From the NCBI GenBank assembly GCA_937958015.1, contig CALGOA010000050.1, forward strand, positions 1 through 64,000: a stretch of DNA of 64,000 nt, given 5' to 3'. Shown here in pieces: positions 1 to 10,952 of the stretch (positions within the stretch are counted from its first letter, which is position 1; each line of letters opens with the position of its first letter). The stretch comes from an uncultured Acidimicrobiales bacterium (lineage in GTDB: Bacteria > Actinomycetota > Acidimicrobiia > Acidimicrobiales > SZUA-35). A model generated the notes under the pieces. It saw only the letters and a list, made by a program, of their open reading frames with translations. It was not told where the DNA came from and did not search any database. The position numbers and the translations under genes were made by a program.

Positions 1-3000
1 GGCGGGCTTTCTGTCGGACAGCAGTACTGGGTCGGCGTTGATGCTGCGACCGTTCTACCCCCGTCCGGCACGACCGGCGTTGGGGTACCACTAGCCGAGC
101 AGACGTATGGCCCGGCGGGCTCGGTGTCCGATGCTGTCGGCACTCTGACCGGTTCAGCGGGACCGCTGTATGGAGGCCGCGATCCGGTCCTGAGCGACGT
201 GCCCGCCACCCTCATCGAAGCCGACCACCTAGCGTTGATGAGTCCCGGTGACCCCGTTGGGGAGTTCGGTTTCAGCTTCAATGTCGTCACGAACACCGAG
301 CCGACACAGGTACAGGGATCGATCTACCAGTTCGTGGCCAACGCCAATGGCGAGAACGGTCCCAACGCAATGCGGTTCGTACCGGCCGTCGCAACGAACG
401 CGACCGGTGCCGGCGCCAACTGGTGGCGGGTGAACGGCACCACCGATCTCGTCGTCTCCGATGCTCTCACGGCTATCGACGGCACCGTCTTCGACCCGGC
501 CGGAAACGTCACCGACTCCAATCCGGGCAAGCTTTCGGCAAATGCCGGCGCAACGGTGGGAACCCGAGGAGCCACGCTCACGGGCGTCGATCGACCGGAA
601 TTGCAGCTCGATGGTCGGATCATCTTCGAGGGGGCGAGTGGACTCACACCGTTCCAATCGGAGGTCCGAGATGTCCACGTGGGGTCGGGCGTCGGCTCGC
701 CGAGCGTCGAGGTCAACGGCATCTCGGGCGGGACCATCCCCGAGATCGTTGTGTCCGGTGTGGTGACCGGCACCGTAGATCCCACCTCGATCGCAGGCAG
801 TGCAGTCACCCGCTTCGCGGCGGTGTCGATTGATTGGAGCCCGGCGTCCCGGATCGAGAACAGTTTCTTGGGCCCGGTGACCGATAACCTGATCATCGTC
901 AACGAGAGCCCCGCCGTCACCCTTACCAACACCGAACTGGCCGGTGCGGGACTTGATGGGTTCAACGCCAACCCTGGATCCGAGGGAATGGTGGTGACCG
1001 GCAACCTCCTGTCGGCAGTCGATGACTACTGCATCGACTCTTTTCAGGATGGGCTAACGGTGTCGGACAACACTTTTGCAAACTGCGGCGATGGGGCGGG
1101 TCAGTCGGGCGGTATTCGGGTGGGCGACGGCAACGCAACCATCCGCTTCAATCGGTTCGAGAACAATGATGGTCCTGGAATTATCGTTGCCGGTGAGAAC
1201 AACTCAATGGGTCGCGATCGAGGGCTTGCGCTGATCTCACAGAACGAGTTCCTCGGAAACACCGGGATTTCGATCGATCTCGCTGATGCGACCAACGACA
1301 ACCTTGCCAACGGCGACGGAATCACCGAGAACAACGGCGCGCTGAACGTATCGAGCGGAAACCTGTCCCAGGAGTATCCCGTCATCACCGACGTCGTCGA
1401 TGCCGGGGGCGGAACCGTCGACGTCATCGGCACCGCGTGCGGCAGCTGTGTGGTCGAGATCTATCGATCCGAGTCCGGGGCCGGCGATACCAATCCAGCG
1501 ACGCTGGTTGCTCACGGCGAAGGTGCCGAGTTCCTGGGGTCGGGGCCGGTGGATGGCAGTGCAGTGTTCTCGATCAACATTCCTGCAACCGGTCTGACCC
1601 AGATCACCGCGACCGCCACCGGCAGCGGACTCACTAGCGAGTTCGCCCCCAACTATCCACTTCGAAACCTGAGCGGCCGGGTCCTGCTGGACCCGAACAG
1701 CGACGCTGACCTCAGTGACGGCACACCGATAGCTGGCGTGACGGTGCGGGTCTATCGCGACGTCGCCACCTCGGGTGGTCTCGAAGTCCCAACCGGAGCC
1801 GACACACTCGAAGCAACGTTGACCACCGATGCCACCGGCCGGTGGAGTTATCCCGACGCCCTGTCCGGCTTCTACTGGGTATCGGTGGACTCTCGCACGA
1901 TCGCACCCACCACCCTCAACGGCGGTTCGTTGGCAACCGATGCCTGGGCCGAACAAACCGCTGGTCCCGCAGGCAGTCTCCGAACGACGCCAACAGGCAC
2001 GGAAGCGACGACGGTCGATGGTCCCGTAATGGGAGGGCGTTCGATTCAGTCCGACTTCCCAGCAGACCCGACGACAGCGGAACACATCCTCAGGATCGAT
2101 GCGGATTCGCCCCGGATCGATCTCGATACCGGGTTCTCGTTCAACCTCGTCACTGAATACGACGGTGGCGGACTGGCGGACCTCGCCCCCGGAGAAGGAC
2201 GAACCGAGCAGGGGTCGGTTCGTCAGTTCATTCAGAACGCAAACGCCATCGCTGGACCCAACCAGATGCGCTTCATACCCACCAGTTCGCCGAACTCGTC
2301 GGGTGGACCCCACCAGTGGTGGACCCTCTTCGTTTTCAACAGCCTTCCGGCGATTGTCGACGCGGACACGGTGATCGACGGGCAGGCATTTCGATACGAC
2401 CTTCCCGCTGCCACGTTCGATGCGACCGCCAGTCCGATCCGCGCTGCCACGACTGTCGGAGCGAACGGTCAGCCGCTCGATTCTGTGGATATCCCGGAAC
2501 TGCAGCTCTGGGGCGATCGCTCCACCAACCCGAACATGGACGGCCTGCGTATGCGGGCTCCAGCGGGAACCGTGCGAAACCTCGGCATGATCGGCTTTCG
2601 CCATGGCGTGGAAGTCGGTTTCGGTGCCGGTGACACCACTTCGAGTGCAACGATCTCGGACAACGCGTTCGGCGTCGACTTCGCGAACGGCGGTGACCCC
2701 GGTGCCTCAAATCGGCTCGATCGGGGCGTCGTCATCAACGGTGGTGTCTCCTCGTCGGTGTCGGGCAACGTTGTGGCTTTCACGGCGAATAGCGGCGTCT
2801 CGATCGGCAGTGGTGCGTCGAACTTCGTGGTGAGCTCGAACTTCATCGAGCAAACCAGCCTGGCGTCGGTTGTCAATGACGGCATCATCGTTTCGGAGGA
2901 CTCATCCGGGTCGATTGACGGAAACGAAATCACCGGCTCCAGGGCTTTCGCTATCGACCTGTTCAGGAACTCCGGGATCGTCACCATCACCAACAACACG

Positions 3001-5139
3001 CTGGATGGATTCGGCACAGCTGGCTCAGAGGAGGCTGGCGTCCGCGTCTTTGGCGTGCGTTCGGTCGTCCGAGACAACGTGATCCAGAACGGAGTTGGCT
3101 CGGGAGTTGTCGTCGTGGGCGAACCCTCCGGCAACACCGAACCCAGTCGCCCCGGCCTTGAAATCGACATCGGTGGGAACGTGTACGGGCCGTTGACCGC
3201 AGGTGCGAACCTTCCTGCGGCAATCGACCTTGCGAGCCCGGCGAGCCCCGAGATCGGTGACGGTCCGACCGCCAACGATGGCGCCGAACCCTGTGGGGTG
3301 TCACCTGGATACGGCAACCGGGGCCCGGACACTCCGACGATCGCAGTGGAGCGATCCGGTTCGAACTGGATCGTGACCGGAACTGCGTGTGCCGACTTCC
3401 GGATCGATCTCTACGTGGGTGACAACGGCACCGGTCTTCCCACGATTCCGGCCGCCGTCACGACCGCCAACGGTGCCGGGATCATCAACGCCACGGTGCC
3501 GATCGCAAACCCCGCGGCCCTCGCAGCGACCCACGCGACGGCCTCGCAGACCAGCCCACTCTTCAATACCTCGGAGTTCGGGGCTCCGGTCCTGATCACT
3601 CAGAATCAACCGCCTACGCTCACCAACCCCGGACCGCAGACCGCAACGGAGAACCTGCCGTTCACGCTGAACCCGGTGGGCTCGGATCCCGACAGTGCGC
3701 CGCTGGTCTGGAGTGCGACCAACATGCCTGCTGGCATGACCATCAATTCCGGCACGGGCCAACTGAACTGGACTCCGGGCGAGACCGACGGCGGAGCTGT
3801 CCTGACGATCACCCTCAGCCTGAGTGCCGGCGGGGACACCGTGCAGGAAACGTTCACCCTCACGGTGATCGAGGACGACCAACCCCCGGTGGTCAATCCG
3901 ATCCCGGCCGGAACGGCAACGGTCGGATCCACGTCAACCCAGCCGGTGTCGGGATCGGACCCGGACACGCCGCCGGTAACCCTGACCTGGTCGTTGGTGG
4001 GCGTCGGACCGGATCCGGTGCCTGCCGGTATGACCATCGATCCGACCAGTGGAACGGTCAGCTACACCCCTCCCGTGGCGGGTACCTTCGCCGTCGAGGT
4101 GGTCGCTAGTCAGCCGAACAGCGTGTCCGGATCCACCGTCTGGAGCGTCACCGCATCCGATCCAATCGTCGTCCCGACCAACTCACCTCCCACCGTCACG
4201 CCGGTGCCCGATCAGAATGTGACCCTCGGCGACCGGGTCGAACTGACCGTCGCCGCCAGCGACCCCGATACTCCGCTCGTCTTCACCTTGCTCGCCGGCC
4301 CCCCGGGCATGACGATCGACGGCACGGGACGGCTCGTCTGGCCCGATGCCGACCCCGTGGGGGCCCAGAACGTGATCGTCCGGGTGAGCGACAGTGGGTC
4401 CCCGTCGCTGTCGACCGATGTCGCATTCACGATCACGGTGTCGACCCCCACCGTCACCCGCCCAACCCCTACCACCACACCGCCGAGTACCTCTACCAGC
4501 ACCACCGTCGACACGACCACCACCACGGTTGACTCGACAACCATCACGGTTGACTCGACAACCACCACGGTTGACTCGACCACCACCGAGCCGACGTCGA
4601 CCACGGACGGACCTACCACCACGGCGCCGCCGGTGACAACGCCGACGGTGCCGCCCCCCAGTGACCCCGTCGTGACGCCGCCGGCTCTCCCGGTCGATTC
4701 CGGAGTGGTGAACACCGTGGTGCCTCAGCTGCGGCCCCCGATCGAGGAACCGTTCGAGCCGACGATCTCGGTCACCTCGGGAATCGTCGGACTGCTCGAA
4801 GCACCCGGTTCGATCGACATCCCGCCCGTCACGGTCGGTCTGGCGGGAGCCTGGATCTTCATCCTCGGGGTCCCGCTGGTCCTGTGGGAACGTAAGCGCG
4901 CCGTCAGTGTTGTCGCCGGCATCGAGGCTGGCGAAAAGCTGCCGGTGTATGCCACCCGCAACAGCAGCTATCCATTCGCCTTCCTGCGGGCCGACGCCAA
5001 CATGCTCTGGAGCAGCTATCGCTTCATGGGACTGGGCGAAGGCCTACGCGTAAAGGTGGAGTCGCCGGTCGGTCCGGTTTGGGTGGAACGCAAACACCTC
5101 CGACCTCTGCACGAACCGATCGCCTCCCGTCACCACTAA
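1..5139 (+). CDS. Large secreted/surface protein, 5' truncated by window edge: duplicated beta-helix-like modules, SdrD-B-like linker domains, putative Ig (He_PIG-like) repeats, Thr-rich stalk, C-terminal TM and short basic tail
   Basis: Frame 1 is open from base 1 upstream of the listed ATG; repeated FSFN(V/L)VT...(Y/R)QF(V/I)xNAN...NxMRF(V/I)P modules; DPDTP Ig-like repeats; T/S-rich tract; hydrophobic VTVGLAGAWIFILGVPLVLW then ERKR. Confidence 0.8.
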   Translation, partial: GGLSVGQQYWVGVDAATVLPPSGTTGVGVPLAEQTYGPAGSVSDAVGTLTGSAGPLYGGRDPVLSDVPATLIEADHLALMSPGDPVGEFGFSFNVVTNTEPTQVQGSIYQFVANANGENGPNAMRFVPAVATNATGAGANWWRVNGTTDLVVSDALTAIDGTVFDPAGNVTDSNPGKLSANAGATVGTRGATLTGVDRPELQLDGRIIFEGASGLTPFQSEVRDVHVGSGVGSPSVEVNGISGGTIPEIVVSGVVTGTVDPTSIAGSAVTRFAAVSIDWSPASRIENSFLGPVTDNLIIVNESPAVTLTNTELAGAGLDGFNANPGSEGMVVTGNLLSAVDDYCIDSFQDGLTVSDNTFANCGDGAGQSGGIRVGDGNATIRFNRFENNDGPGIIVAGENNSMGRDRGLALISQNEFLGNTGISIDLADATNDNLANGDGITENNGALNVSSGNLSQEYPVITDVVDAGGGTVDVIGTACGSCVVEIYRSESGAGDTNPATLVAHGEGAEFLGSGPVDGSAVFSINIPATGLTQITATATGSGLTSEFAPNYPLRNLSGRVLLDPNSDADLSDGTPIAGVTVRVYRDVATSGGLEVPTGADTLEATLTTDATGRWSYPDALSGFYWVSVDSRTIAPTTLNGGSLATDAWAEQTAGPAGSLRTTPTGTEATTVDGPVMGGRSIQSDFPADPTTAEHILRIDADSPRIDLDTGFSFNLVTEYDGGGLADLAPGEGRTEQGSVRQFIQNANAIAGPNQMRFIPTSSPNSSGGPHQWWTLFVFNSLPAIVDADTVIDGQAFRYDLPAATFDATASPIRAATTVGANGQPLDSVDIPELQLWGDRSTNPNMDGLRMRAPAGTVRNLGMIGFRHGVEVGFGAGDTTSSATISDNAFGVDFANGGDPGASNRLDRGVVINGGVSSSVSGNVVAFTANSGVSIGSGASNFVVSSNFIEQTSLASVVNDGIIVSEDSSGSIDGNEITGSRAFAIDLFRNSGIVTITNNTLDGFGTAGSEEAGVRVFGVRSVVRDNVIQNGVGSGVVVVGEPSGNTEPSRPGLEIDIGGNVYGPLTAGANLPAAIDLASPASPEIGDGPTANDGAEPCGVSPGYGNRGPDTPTIAVERSGSNWIVTGTACADFRIDLYVGDNGTGLPTIPAAVTTANGAGIINATVPIANPAALAATHATASQTSPLFNTSEFGAPVLITQNQPPTLTNPGPQTATENLPFTLNPVGSDPDSAPLVWSATNMPAGMTINSGTGQLNWTPGETDGGAVLTITLSLSAGGDTVQETFTLTVIEDDQPPVVNPIPAGTATVGSTSTQPVSGSDPDTPPVTLTWSLVGVGPDPVPAGMTIDPTSGTVSYTPPVAGTFAVEVVASQPNSVSGSTVWSVTASDPIVVPTNSPPTVTPVPDQNVTLGDRVELTVAASDPDTPLVFTLLAGPPGMTIDGTGRLVWPDADPVGAQNVIVRVSDSGSPSLSTDVAFTITVSTPTVTRPTPTTTPPSTSTSTTVDTTTTTVDSTTITVDSTTTTVDSTTTEPTSTTDGPTTTAPPVTTPTVPPPSDPVVTPPALPVDSGVVNTVVPQLRPPIEEPFEPTISVTSGIVGLLEAPGSIDIPPVTVGLAGAWIFILGVPLVLWERKRAVSVVAGIEAGEKLPVYATRNSSYPFAFLRADANMLWSSYRFMGLGEGLRVKVESPVGPVWVERKHLRPLHEPIASRHH
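4525..4587 (+). repeat. 21-bp tandem repeat (three copies starting ACGGTTGACTCGACAACC) encoding TVDSTT(I/T) in the Thr-rich stalk
   Basis: Copies start at 4525, 4546 and 4567. Confidence 0.85.
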
Positions 5140-5147
5140 CCGCAGCT

Positions 5148-6722
5148 CTACGTGAGGGCGGCGACGAGATCCGGCGTCTTCTGGTCGGCTCGACGACCCG
5201 CCCGTTCGGTTGTCACGACGAAGAAGATGAATCCGTAGATCGGTGCCGCGACCACCATCAGGATCTGAGCCCACAGTTCGGTCCGGGCGTAGGCGAGACC
5301 CAGCAGGATCGGACCGGCCGTGAGCAAGCCGACGAAGGCACCACCGAAGGTGAAGATGCCGCTGACACATCCCTGGCCCATGTCGCCTGAGGCGAATGGG
5401 TTGGGGTTGGTTTCGTCGGGCAGCAGTACCGGAGCCAGGGTGGAGGTGAACGCACCGGTTCCCGATCCGGCGAACCCCATGCCGATGCTGGCGGCAAGGG
5501 CGGCCGGTGCGAACCGCCATCCGCCGGTCCAGATCGAGGTCCCCAGAATGACGATGGTTGACGCACCGACCCCGAGGAGGAAGAACGCGATCGCCCGGCC
5601 TCGAAGGATGGTCTTCATCGTGTCGATCGCCAGAACCTCACCCCACAGAGCTCGCCCATCGGCACCGAGCAGATTGGATGAGGTGATTCCCGCGGTCAGG
5701 GCAGGGATGCAGCCGAACAGAACCGATGTGGGATTCCGGTCCAGGATCGCCAGAAGGAACGGCGCGCCGCCGATGATGAGAACTATGAACTGGGAGACGA
5801 CCTGGACTCGATAGCGCGGATGGCGCCGCAGGTACCGAATCTCCTTGGCCAACACCGGTGCGTAGGGGCCGAGCCGGTGCAGCACCATGCCGGCCACACC
5901 GGTGGAGTCCATGAAGTGGGTTCGGCCGATCGAGTCGACGCCGCCTTCGGTTACCTCCGAGAGCGCCCGCTCCAGCGCAGCAATCCAGAACCATGCAACC
6001 GCCGCAGCCAGAAGCAGCGTTAGTGCTGTGGCCCCCATCGCCACGATAAGAGTGGAGCCGTCGCCGTTTCGTTGCATGGCTTCCAGCGCCCACCCGGTCC
6101 ATCCTCCGGGAAGCCAACGCGCCACTCGGCCGCCCTGGGTGATGCGTTCGGTAGAGAATCCTGTGAAGAGGATCACCTGGGAGAGGATGCCGATTCCGCC
6201 GGCGAACAACCCGGCGAAGAGCATCACCATGTCGCGGCGATTCCGCTTTCGCAGGAGGTTGCCGATGACGGTTTGGACCCAGCGCGATAGCACCGACGCC
6301 AGCAACACCGTGGAGAATGCCGCCGTCAGTCCCACCAGGATCTGAAGTGGGCCGCCGGTCTTGAACGCCATTGCGAACAGCGGCAGGCCGACGGCGATCG
6401 GACCCGGTCCGATCAGATTGGCCAGCGCCATGCCGGGAGCGAGTTGGCGGGCCGGTACCGGAAACAGTGCCAGGCGGGTGGTGTCGATCGTTTCATCCGA
6501 TCCGCCGAACAGCAGTGGACCGAAGGACCATGCGATCAGCAGCAGTGCTCCCATCAGAGGCAACAGCCCTGGTTGCACCCGATCGGCTCCTACCAGTCCG
6601 ATGGTGACCATCGACGAAAACAGCAGGGCGAGGATGCTGAAGAGCACGAACGCAAGCGCCCCGTCGGTCTTGAAAACGTTGCGTAGAAGTCGCAGGCGCA
6701 ACGTCACAAAGATCGCGATCAT
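5148..6722 (-). CDS. ABC exporter permease, multi-TM
   Basis: 524-aa hydrophobic protein downstream of an ABC ATPase on the same strand. Confidence 0.75.
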   Translation of the reverse strand: MIAIFVTLRLRLLRNVFKTDGALAFVLFSILALLFSSMVTIGLVGADRVQPGLLPLMGALLLIAWSFGPLLFGGSDETIDTTRLALFPVPARQLAPGMALANLIGPGPIAVGLPLFAMAFKTGGPLQILVGLTAAFSTVLLASVLSRWVQTVIGNLLRKRNRRDMVMLFAGLFAGGIGILSQVILFTGFSTERITQGGRVARWLPGGWTGWALEAMQRNGDGSTLIVAMGATALTLLLAAAVAWFWIAALERALSEVTEGGVDSIGRTHFMDSTGVAGMVLHRLGPYAPVLAKEIRYLRRHPRYRVQVVSQFIVLIIGGAPFLLAILDRNPTSVLFGCIPALTAGITSSNLLGADGRALWGEVLAIDTMKTILRGRAIAFFLLGVGASTIVILGTSIWTGGWRFAPAALAASIGMGFAGSGTGAFTSTLAPVLLPDETNPNPFASGDMGQGCVSGIFTFGGAFVGLLTAGPILLGLAYARTELWAQILMVVAAPIYGFIFFVVTTERAGRRADQKTPDLVAALT

Positions 6723-6743
6723 GGCCGCTCCGCAGGCACTGTT

Positions 6744-7549
<806 letters not shown>

Positions 7550-7553
<4 letters not shown>

Positions 7554-8638
7554 GAATCCATCAGAGCCGCATAGCCGGGTTTGATGACGTTGTTGATCAG
7601 GTCGAGTCGCTCCTGGAATGGCCAGAAGCTGCTCTTCATCGCATTCACGGTGAGCCACTGCATGTCGCTGAGATCCCAATCGAAGGAGCGGCAGGACTTT
7701 TCGAACTCGTCGGTCATGCTTACGTCGCTCATCAGACGATTGTCGGTGTTCATCGTGACCCGGTACCTCAGCTCTCGCAGCAGTTTGATCGGGTGGCTCT
7801 CGTAGGTGTCGGCAGCCCCGGTGTTCACGTTCGAAGTGGGACACATCTCCAACGGGATTCGGCGATCCCGCACGTAGGCGGCCAGGCGCCCCAGAACCGG
7901 TTCGCCCTCCGAGTCGAAGGTGATGTCGTCGATGATGCGGACGCCATGGCCCAACCGTTCGGCCCCGCAGTACTGCAGCGCCTCATGGATGCTGGGAAGG
8001 CCAAACGCCTCGCCGGCATGGATCGTGATGTGGAAATTCTCCCGCATGATCAGCTGGAAGGCGTCGAGATGGATGGTGGGTGGAAACCCTGCCTCCGCGC
8101 CAGCGATGTCGAATCCGACCACACCCTGGTCGCGGTACTTCACGGCCAATTTGGCGATCTCGAGGCTGCGGGCTGCGGTTCGCATGGCTGTAACGAGGGT
8201 GCCGATGATGATGGGCTGCCCCGCCCGGGCGGCGTTCGCCATGCCGGTCCGGAACCCTGCCAGCACGGACTCGACGACCTCGTCGAGAGAGAGGCCCTTC
8301 TCGGTGTGGAGTTCGGGGGCAAATCGGATCTCGGCGTAGACGACACCATCGGCGGCGAGATCTTCGGCAGCCTCGGCTGCGGCCCGGGCCAACCCTTCGG
8401 GGGTCTGGGTGACTCCAACCGTGTGGGCGAAGGTTTCGAGGTAGAGCTCGAGGTTTCGTCGGTCGGCACCGCGGGTGAACCAGGAGGCCAGTTCGTCGGG
8501 GTTGTGGGTGGGGAGTTCGCTGTAACCCTGCTCGGCAGCCAACTCGATGACCGTCAGCGGCCGCATGCCCCCGTCGAGGTGATCGTGGAGCAACACTTTG
8601 GGGGCCTTGAGGATCTGTTCTCGGGTGGGCGTCTCCAT
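7550..8638 (-). CDS. add: Adenosine deaminase
   Basis: HDHLDG, HAGE, GHGVRI, CPTSNVNT, TMNTDNRLMS motifs. Confidence 0.94.
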
Positions 8639-8688
8639 TGAGCAACGGTACCGGCTGAGCGCTGACTAACTCAGTACCCTCGGACGTC

Positions 8689-9396
8689 ATGAGTGGCACG
8701 GATCGATCGTTCGACCCCGAGCAGATCGATGTGATCGCATTCGACGGCGACGACACGTTGTGGCTGTCGGAGAGCTTCTTTGTCCTCACCCAGCAGCGAT
8801 TCGATGCGCTGCTCTCACCGTGGTGCGCCCCCGAGGAGACCGCCGAGCGGTTGATCGAACGGGAACGCAGCAATCTCGAGTTCTTCGGGTATGGCGTGAA
8901 GGGTTTTGCGCTGTCGATGATCGAGACCGCCATCGAGGCGTCCGAGGGTGCGATTCCCAGTGCGGCGCTGGGCGAGATCGTGGAATGGGCCCGGGAGATG
9001 ATGGACCATCCGGTGGAGCTACTCCCCGGTGTTACCGAAACCCTCGACGGCATCGGTGATCGCTTTCGCACGATCATCGTGACCAAGGGTGATCTGTTCC
9101 ATCAGGAGTCCAAGGTGGCCGCATCGGGAATCGCCGACCGCTTCGAGTCGGTGCACATCGTGAGCGAGAAGGACCCCGCCACCTACGCACGGGTGGTCGC
9201 TGAGGTGGGGATTCCCGCTGAGCGATTCCTGATGGTTGGCAACTCAACCCGGTCCGATATCGAACCGGTCCTGCAGATCGGCGGCCATGCCATTCACGTT
9301 CCCCACGATCTCACCTGGGCGTTGGAGCACGCGGACGCCGAACTCGACGTTCCTGTCCTGGGCAATCTGGTGGAGCTTCTCGACCTGCTGGTCTAA
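8689..9396 (+). CDS. HAD family hydrolase
   Basis: DGDDTLW motif, VTKGD, GNSTRSDI. Confidence 0.85.
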   Translation: MSGTDRSFDPEQIDVIAFDGDDTLWLSESFFVLTQQRFDALLSPWCAPEETAERLIERERSNLEFFGYGVKGFALSMIETAIEASEGAIPSAALGEIVEWAREMMDHPVELLPGVTETLDGIGDRFRTIIVTKGDLFHQESKVAASGIADRFESVHIVSEKDPATYARVVAEVGIPAERFLMVGNSTRSDIEPVLQIGGHAIHVPHDLTWALEHADAELDVPVLGNLVELLDLLV

Positions 9397-9413
9397 CCCA
9401 TGAGCCCCAACAC

Positions 9414-9950
9414 CTACGTAACGCCCAACCGGGCTGCGGCTCGATCGGCAGCGTCGGGTCCTGCGAGCTGGCGAACCAGTAGGAGGCCGTCCATCAACGC
9501 AATGGCCGTTTCGGCCTCGACCCGCTTGTTCTGAGGCGTGCCGACGACGAACGTGGCCAGCCATTCGATCCATCCCTCGACCAGGTTTGGGACGAGCGAG
9601 CGATACGGTTCGGTCCCGCTGGCGGCAAGGCCGTTCGCTTCGAAGAACAGTGCAAATGCTCCGTCGGCTTCGTCCGAAGCCAGCAGCGGCCATGCCCGGC
9701 GCAGTAACTCCAGGTAGTCATTAGCCGGCGTAGAGAACGCATCGCTCAACGTCTCTTGAAGGCCGCCCCCCAGAGCGATGATCACCTCGCTGATCAGGTC
9801 GATCTTGGTGGGAAAGTAGTACACGATGACCCGGTCGCTTATCCCCAACCGTTTGGCCAGCCGTCCGAACGTGAGCTGGCTCAAACCGTTGTCGAACGCG
9901 GCCTCGAGGGCCCCTTGCAGGATCTCCGCCTTGGTGTGCTTGTGGCCCAC
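9414..9950 (-). CDS. TetR family transcriptional regulator
   Basis: N-terminal HTH AILQGALEAAFDNGLSQLTFGRLAKRLGISDRVIVYYFPTKIDLI; GTG start. Confidence 0.88.
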   Translation of the reverse strand: MGHKHTKAEILQGALEAAFDNGLSQLTFGRLAKRLGISDRVIVYYFPTKIDLISEVIIALGGGLQETLSDAFSTPANDYLELLRRAWPLLASDEADGAFALFFEANGLAASGTEPYRSLVPNLVEGWIEWLATFVVGTPQNKRVEAETAIALMDGLLLVRQLAGPDAADRAAARLGVT

Positions 9951-9959
9951 GGGTTGATT

Positions 9960-9999
9960 GTAGTGATCACAGCGATTATCGTTTCGCAGTGACCACTAC
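9960..9999. promoter_or_regulatory. Candidate TetR operator: GTAGTGATCAC-N18-GTGACCACTAC
   Basis: 11-bp inverted arms with one mismatch, in the divergent TetR/hydrolase intergenic region. Confidence 0.65.
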
Positions 10000-10058
10000 A
10001 AACCTTGGTTGACGGACTGATCACGTTTCTCCGACGACCTGACACGGAAGGATCCCCC

Positions 10059-10928
10059 ATGACAGACCTGACCCCCGCCCAAGCATCCGACATGTTCCGA
10101 CGACCTCCAGACCGTTTGCTCGACGTTGGCGCCGGTGAAGCCGCGTACCGACGAGTCGGCAGTGGCCCTGACGTCCTGTTCGTCCATGGCTGGCCGGTCA
10201 GCGGCGCTACGTTCCGGAAGCTGCTTCCCTGGCTCGCCGACAAGGTGACCTGCCACGTGATCGACCTGCCATCGGCAGGGTCCAGTCGCTTCGATGAGCA
10301 CACTACGCTGTCGGTCGATCAGCACATCACGTCAGTGAAACGAGTGGTGGACATCCTCGGGCTGGAGGATGTCGCCCTCGTTGGACACAACAGCGGAGGC
10401 CTGATCGCCCGCCACGCCATGGCCGGTGATGAACGGCTTCGGGCGATGGGCTTGATCAATACCGAACCGCTGGAAGTCAGCTGGCGATTCAAGGCCTTCC
10501 TGATGGCCCGAAACCTGCCTGGTTTCGCCGCTGGACTGGGCTGGGTTGCTGGCCAACCGAAAATCCGTCGAAACGGGTTCGTGCTGGGCGACGCATTCGC
10601 CGATAGGTCGCTGCTCGACGGCGAATTCGACGAGTTCTTCCTACGGCCGCTGCATGAGGATCGGGCCAGGTTGCGCGCCGCAGTACGGGTGCTGAAGACT
10701 TTTGACCACGAACTCATCGAGCGGTTCCCGGAGGTTCATCGGAAGATCACCGCGCCGGTTCAGCTGGTATGGGGCGACCAGGATCCGTTCTTCCCGGTGG
10801 CCCAGGCCCGTCCGATGGTCGGTTCCTTTCCCAATGCCAAGCTCGACATCATCCAGGGCGCCGGCCTGTTCTCCCACGAGGAACGACCCGAGGAGGTCGC
10901 ACGTTCGTTGCTCGCGGCCATCGGCTGA
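10059..10928 (+). CDS. Alpha/beta hydrolase
   Basis: VLFVHGWPVSG, nucleophile elbow GHNSGG; ATG at 10059. Confidence 0.85.
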   Translation: MTDLTPAQASDMFRRPPDRLLDVGAGEAAYRRVGSGPDVLFVHGWPVSGATFRKLLPWLADKVTCHVIDLPSAGSSRFDEHTTLSVDQHITSVKRVVDILGLEDVALVGHNSGGLIARHAMAGDERLRAMGLINTEPLEVSWRFKAFLMARNLPGFAAGLGWVAGQPKIRRNGFVLGDAFADRSLLDGEFDEFFLRPLHEDRARLRAAVRVLKTFDHELIERFPEVHRKITAPVQLVWGDQDPFFPVAQARPMVGSFPNAKLDIIQGAGLFSHEERPEEVARSLLAAIG

Positions 10929-10952
10929 CGTCTGACTTCGCGGGCAGAGGCC

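Noticed and set aside
1237-2604. 455-aa minus ORF opposite the surface protein
   Set aside because: Shadow ORF in GC-rich repeat-bearing gene.
4500-4620. Possible CRISPR-like repeats in the first CDS
   Set aside because: Repeats are contiguous 21-bp coding repeats without unique spacers; a Thr-rich stalk, not CRISPR.
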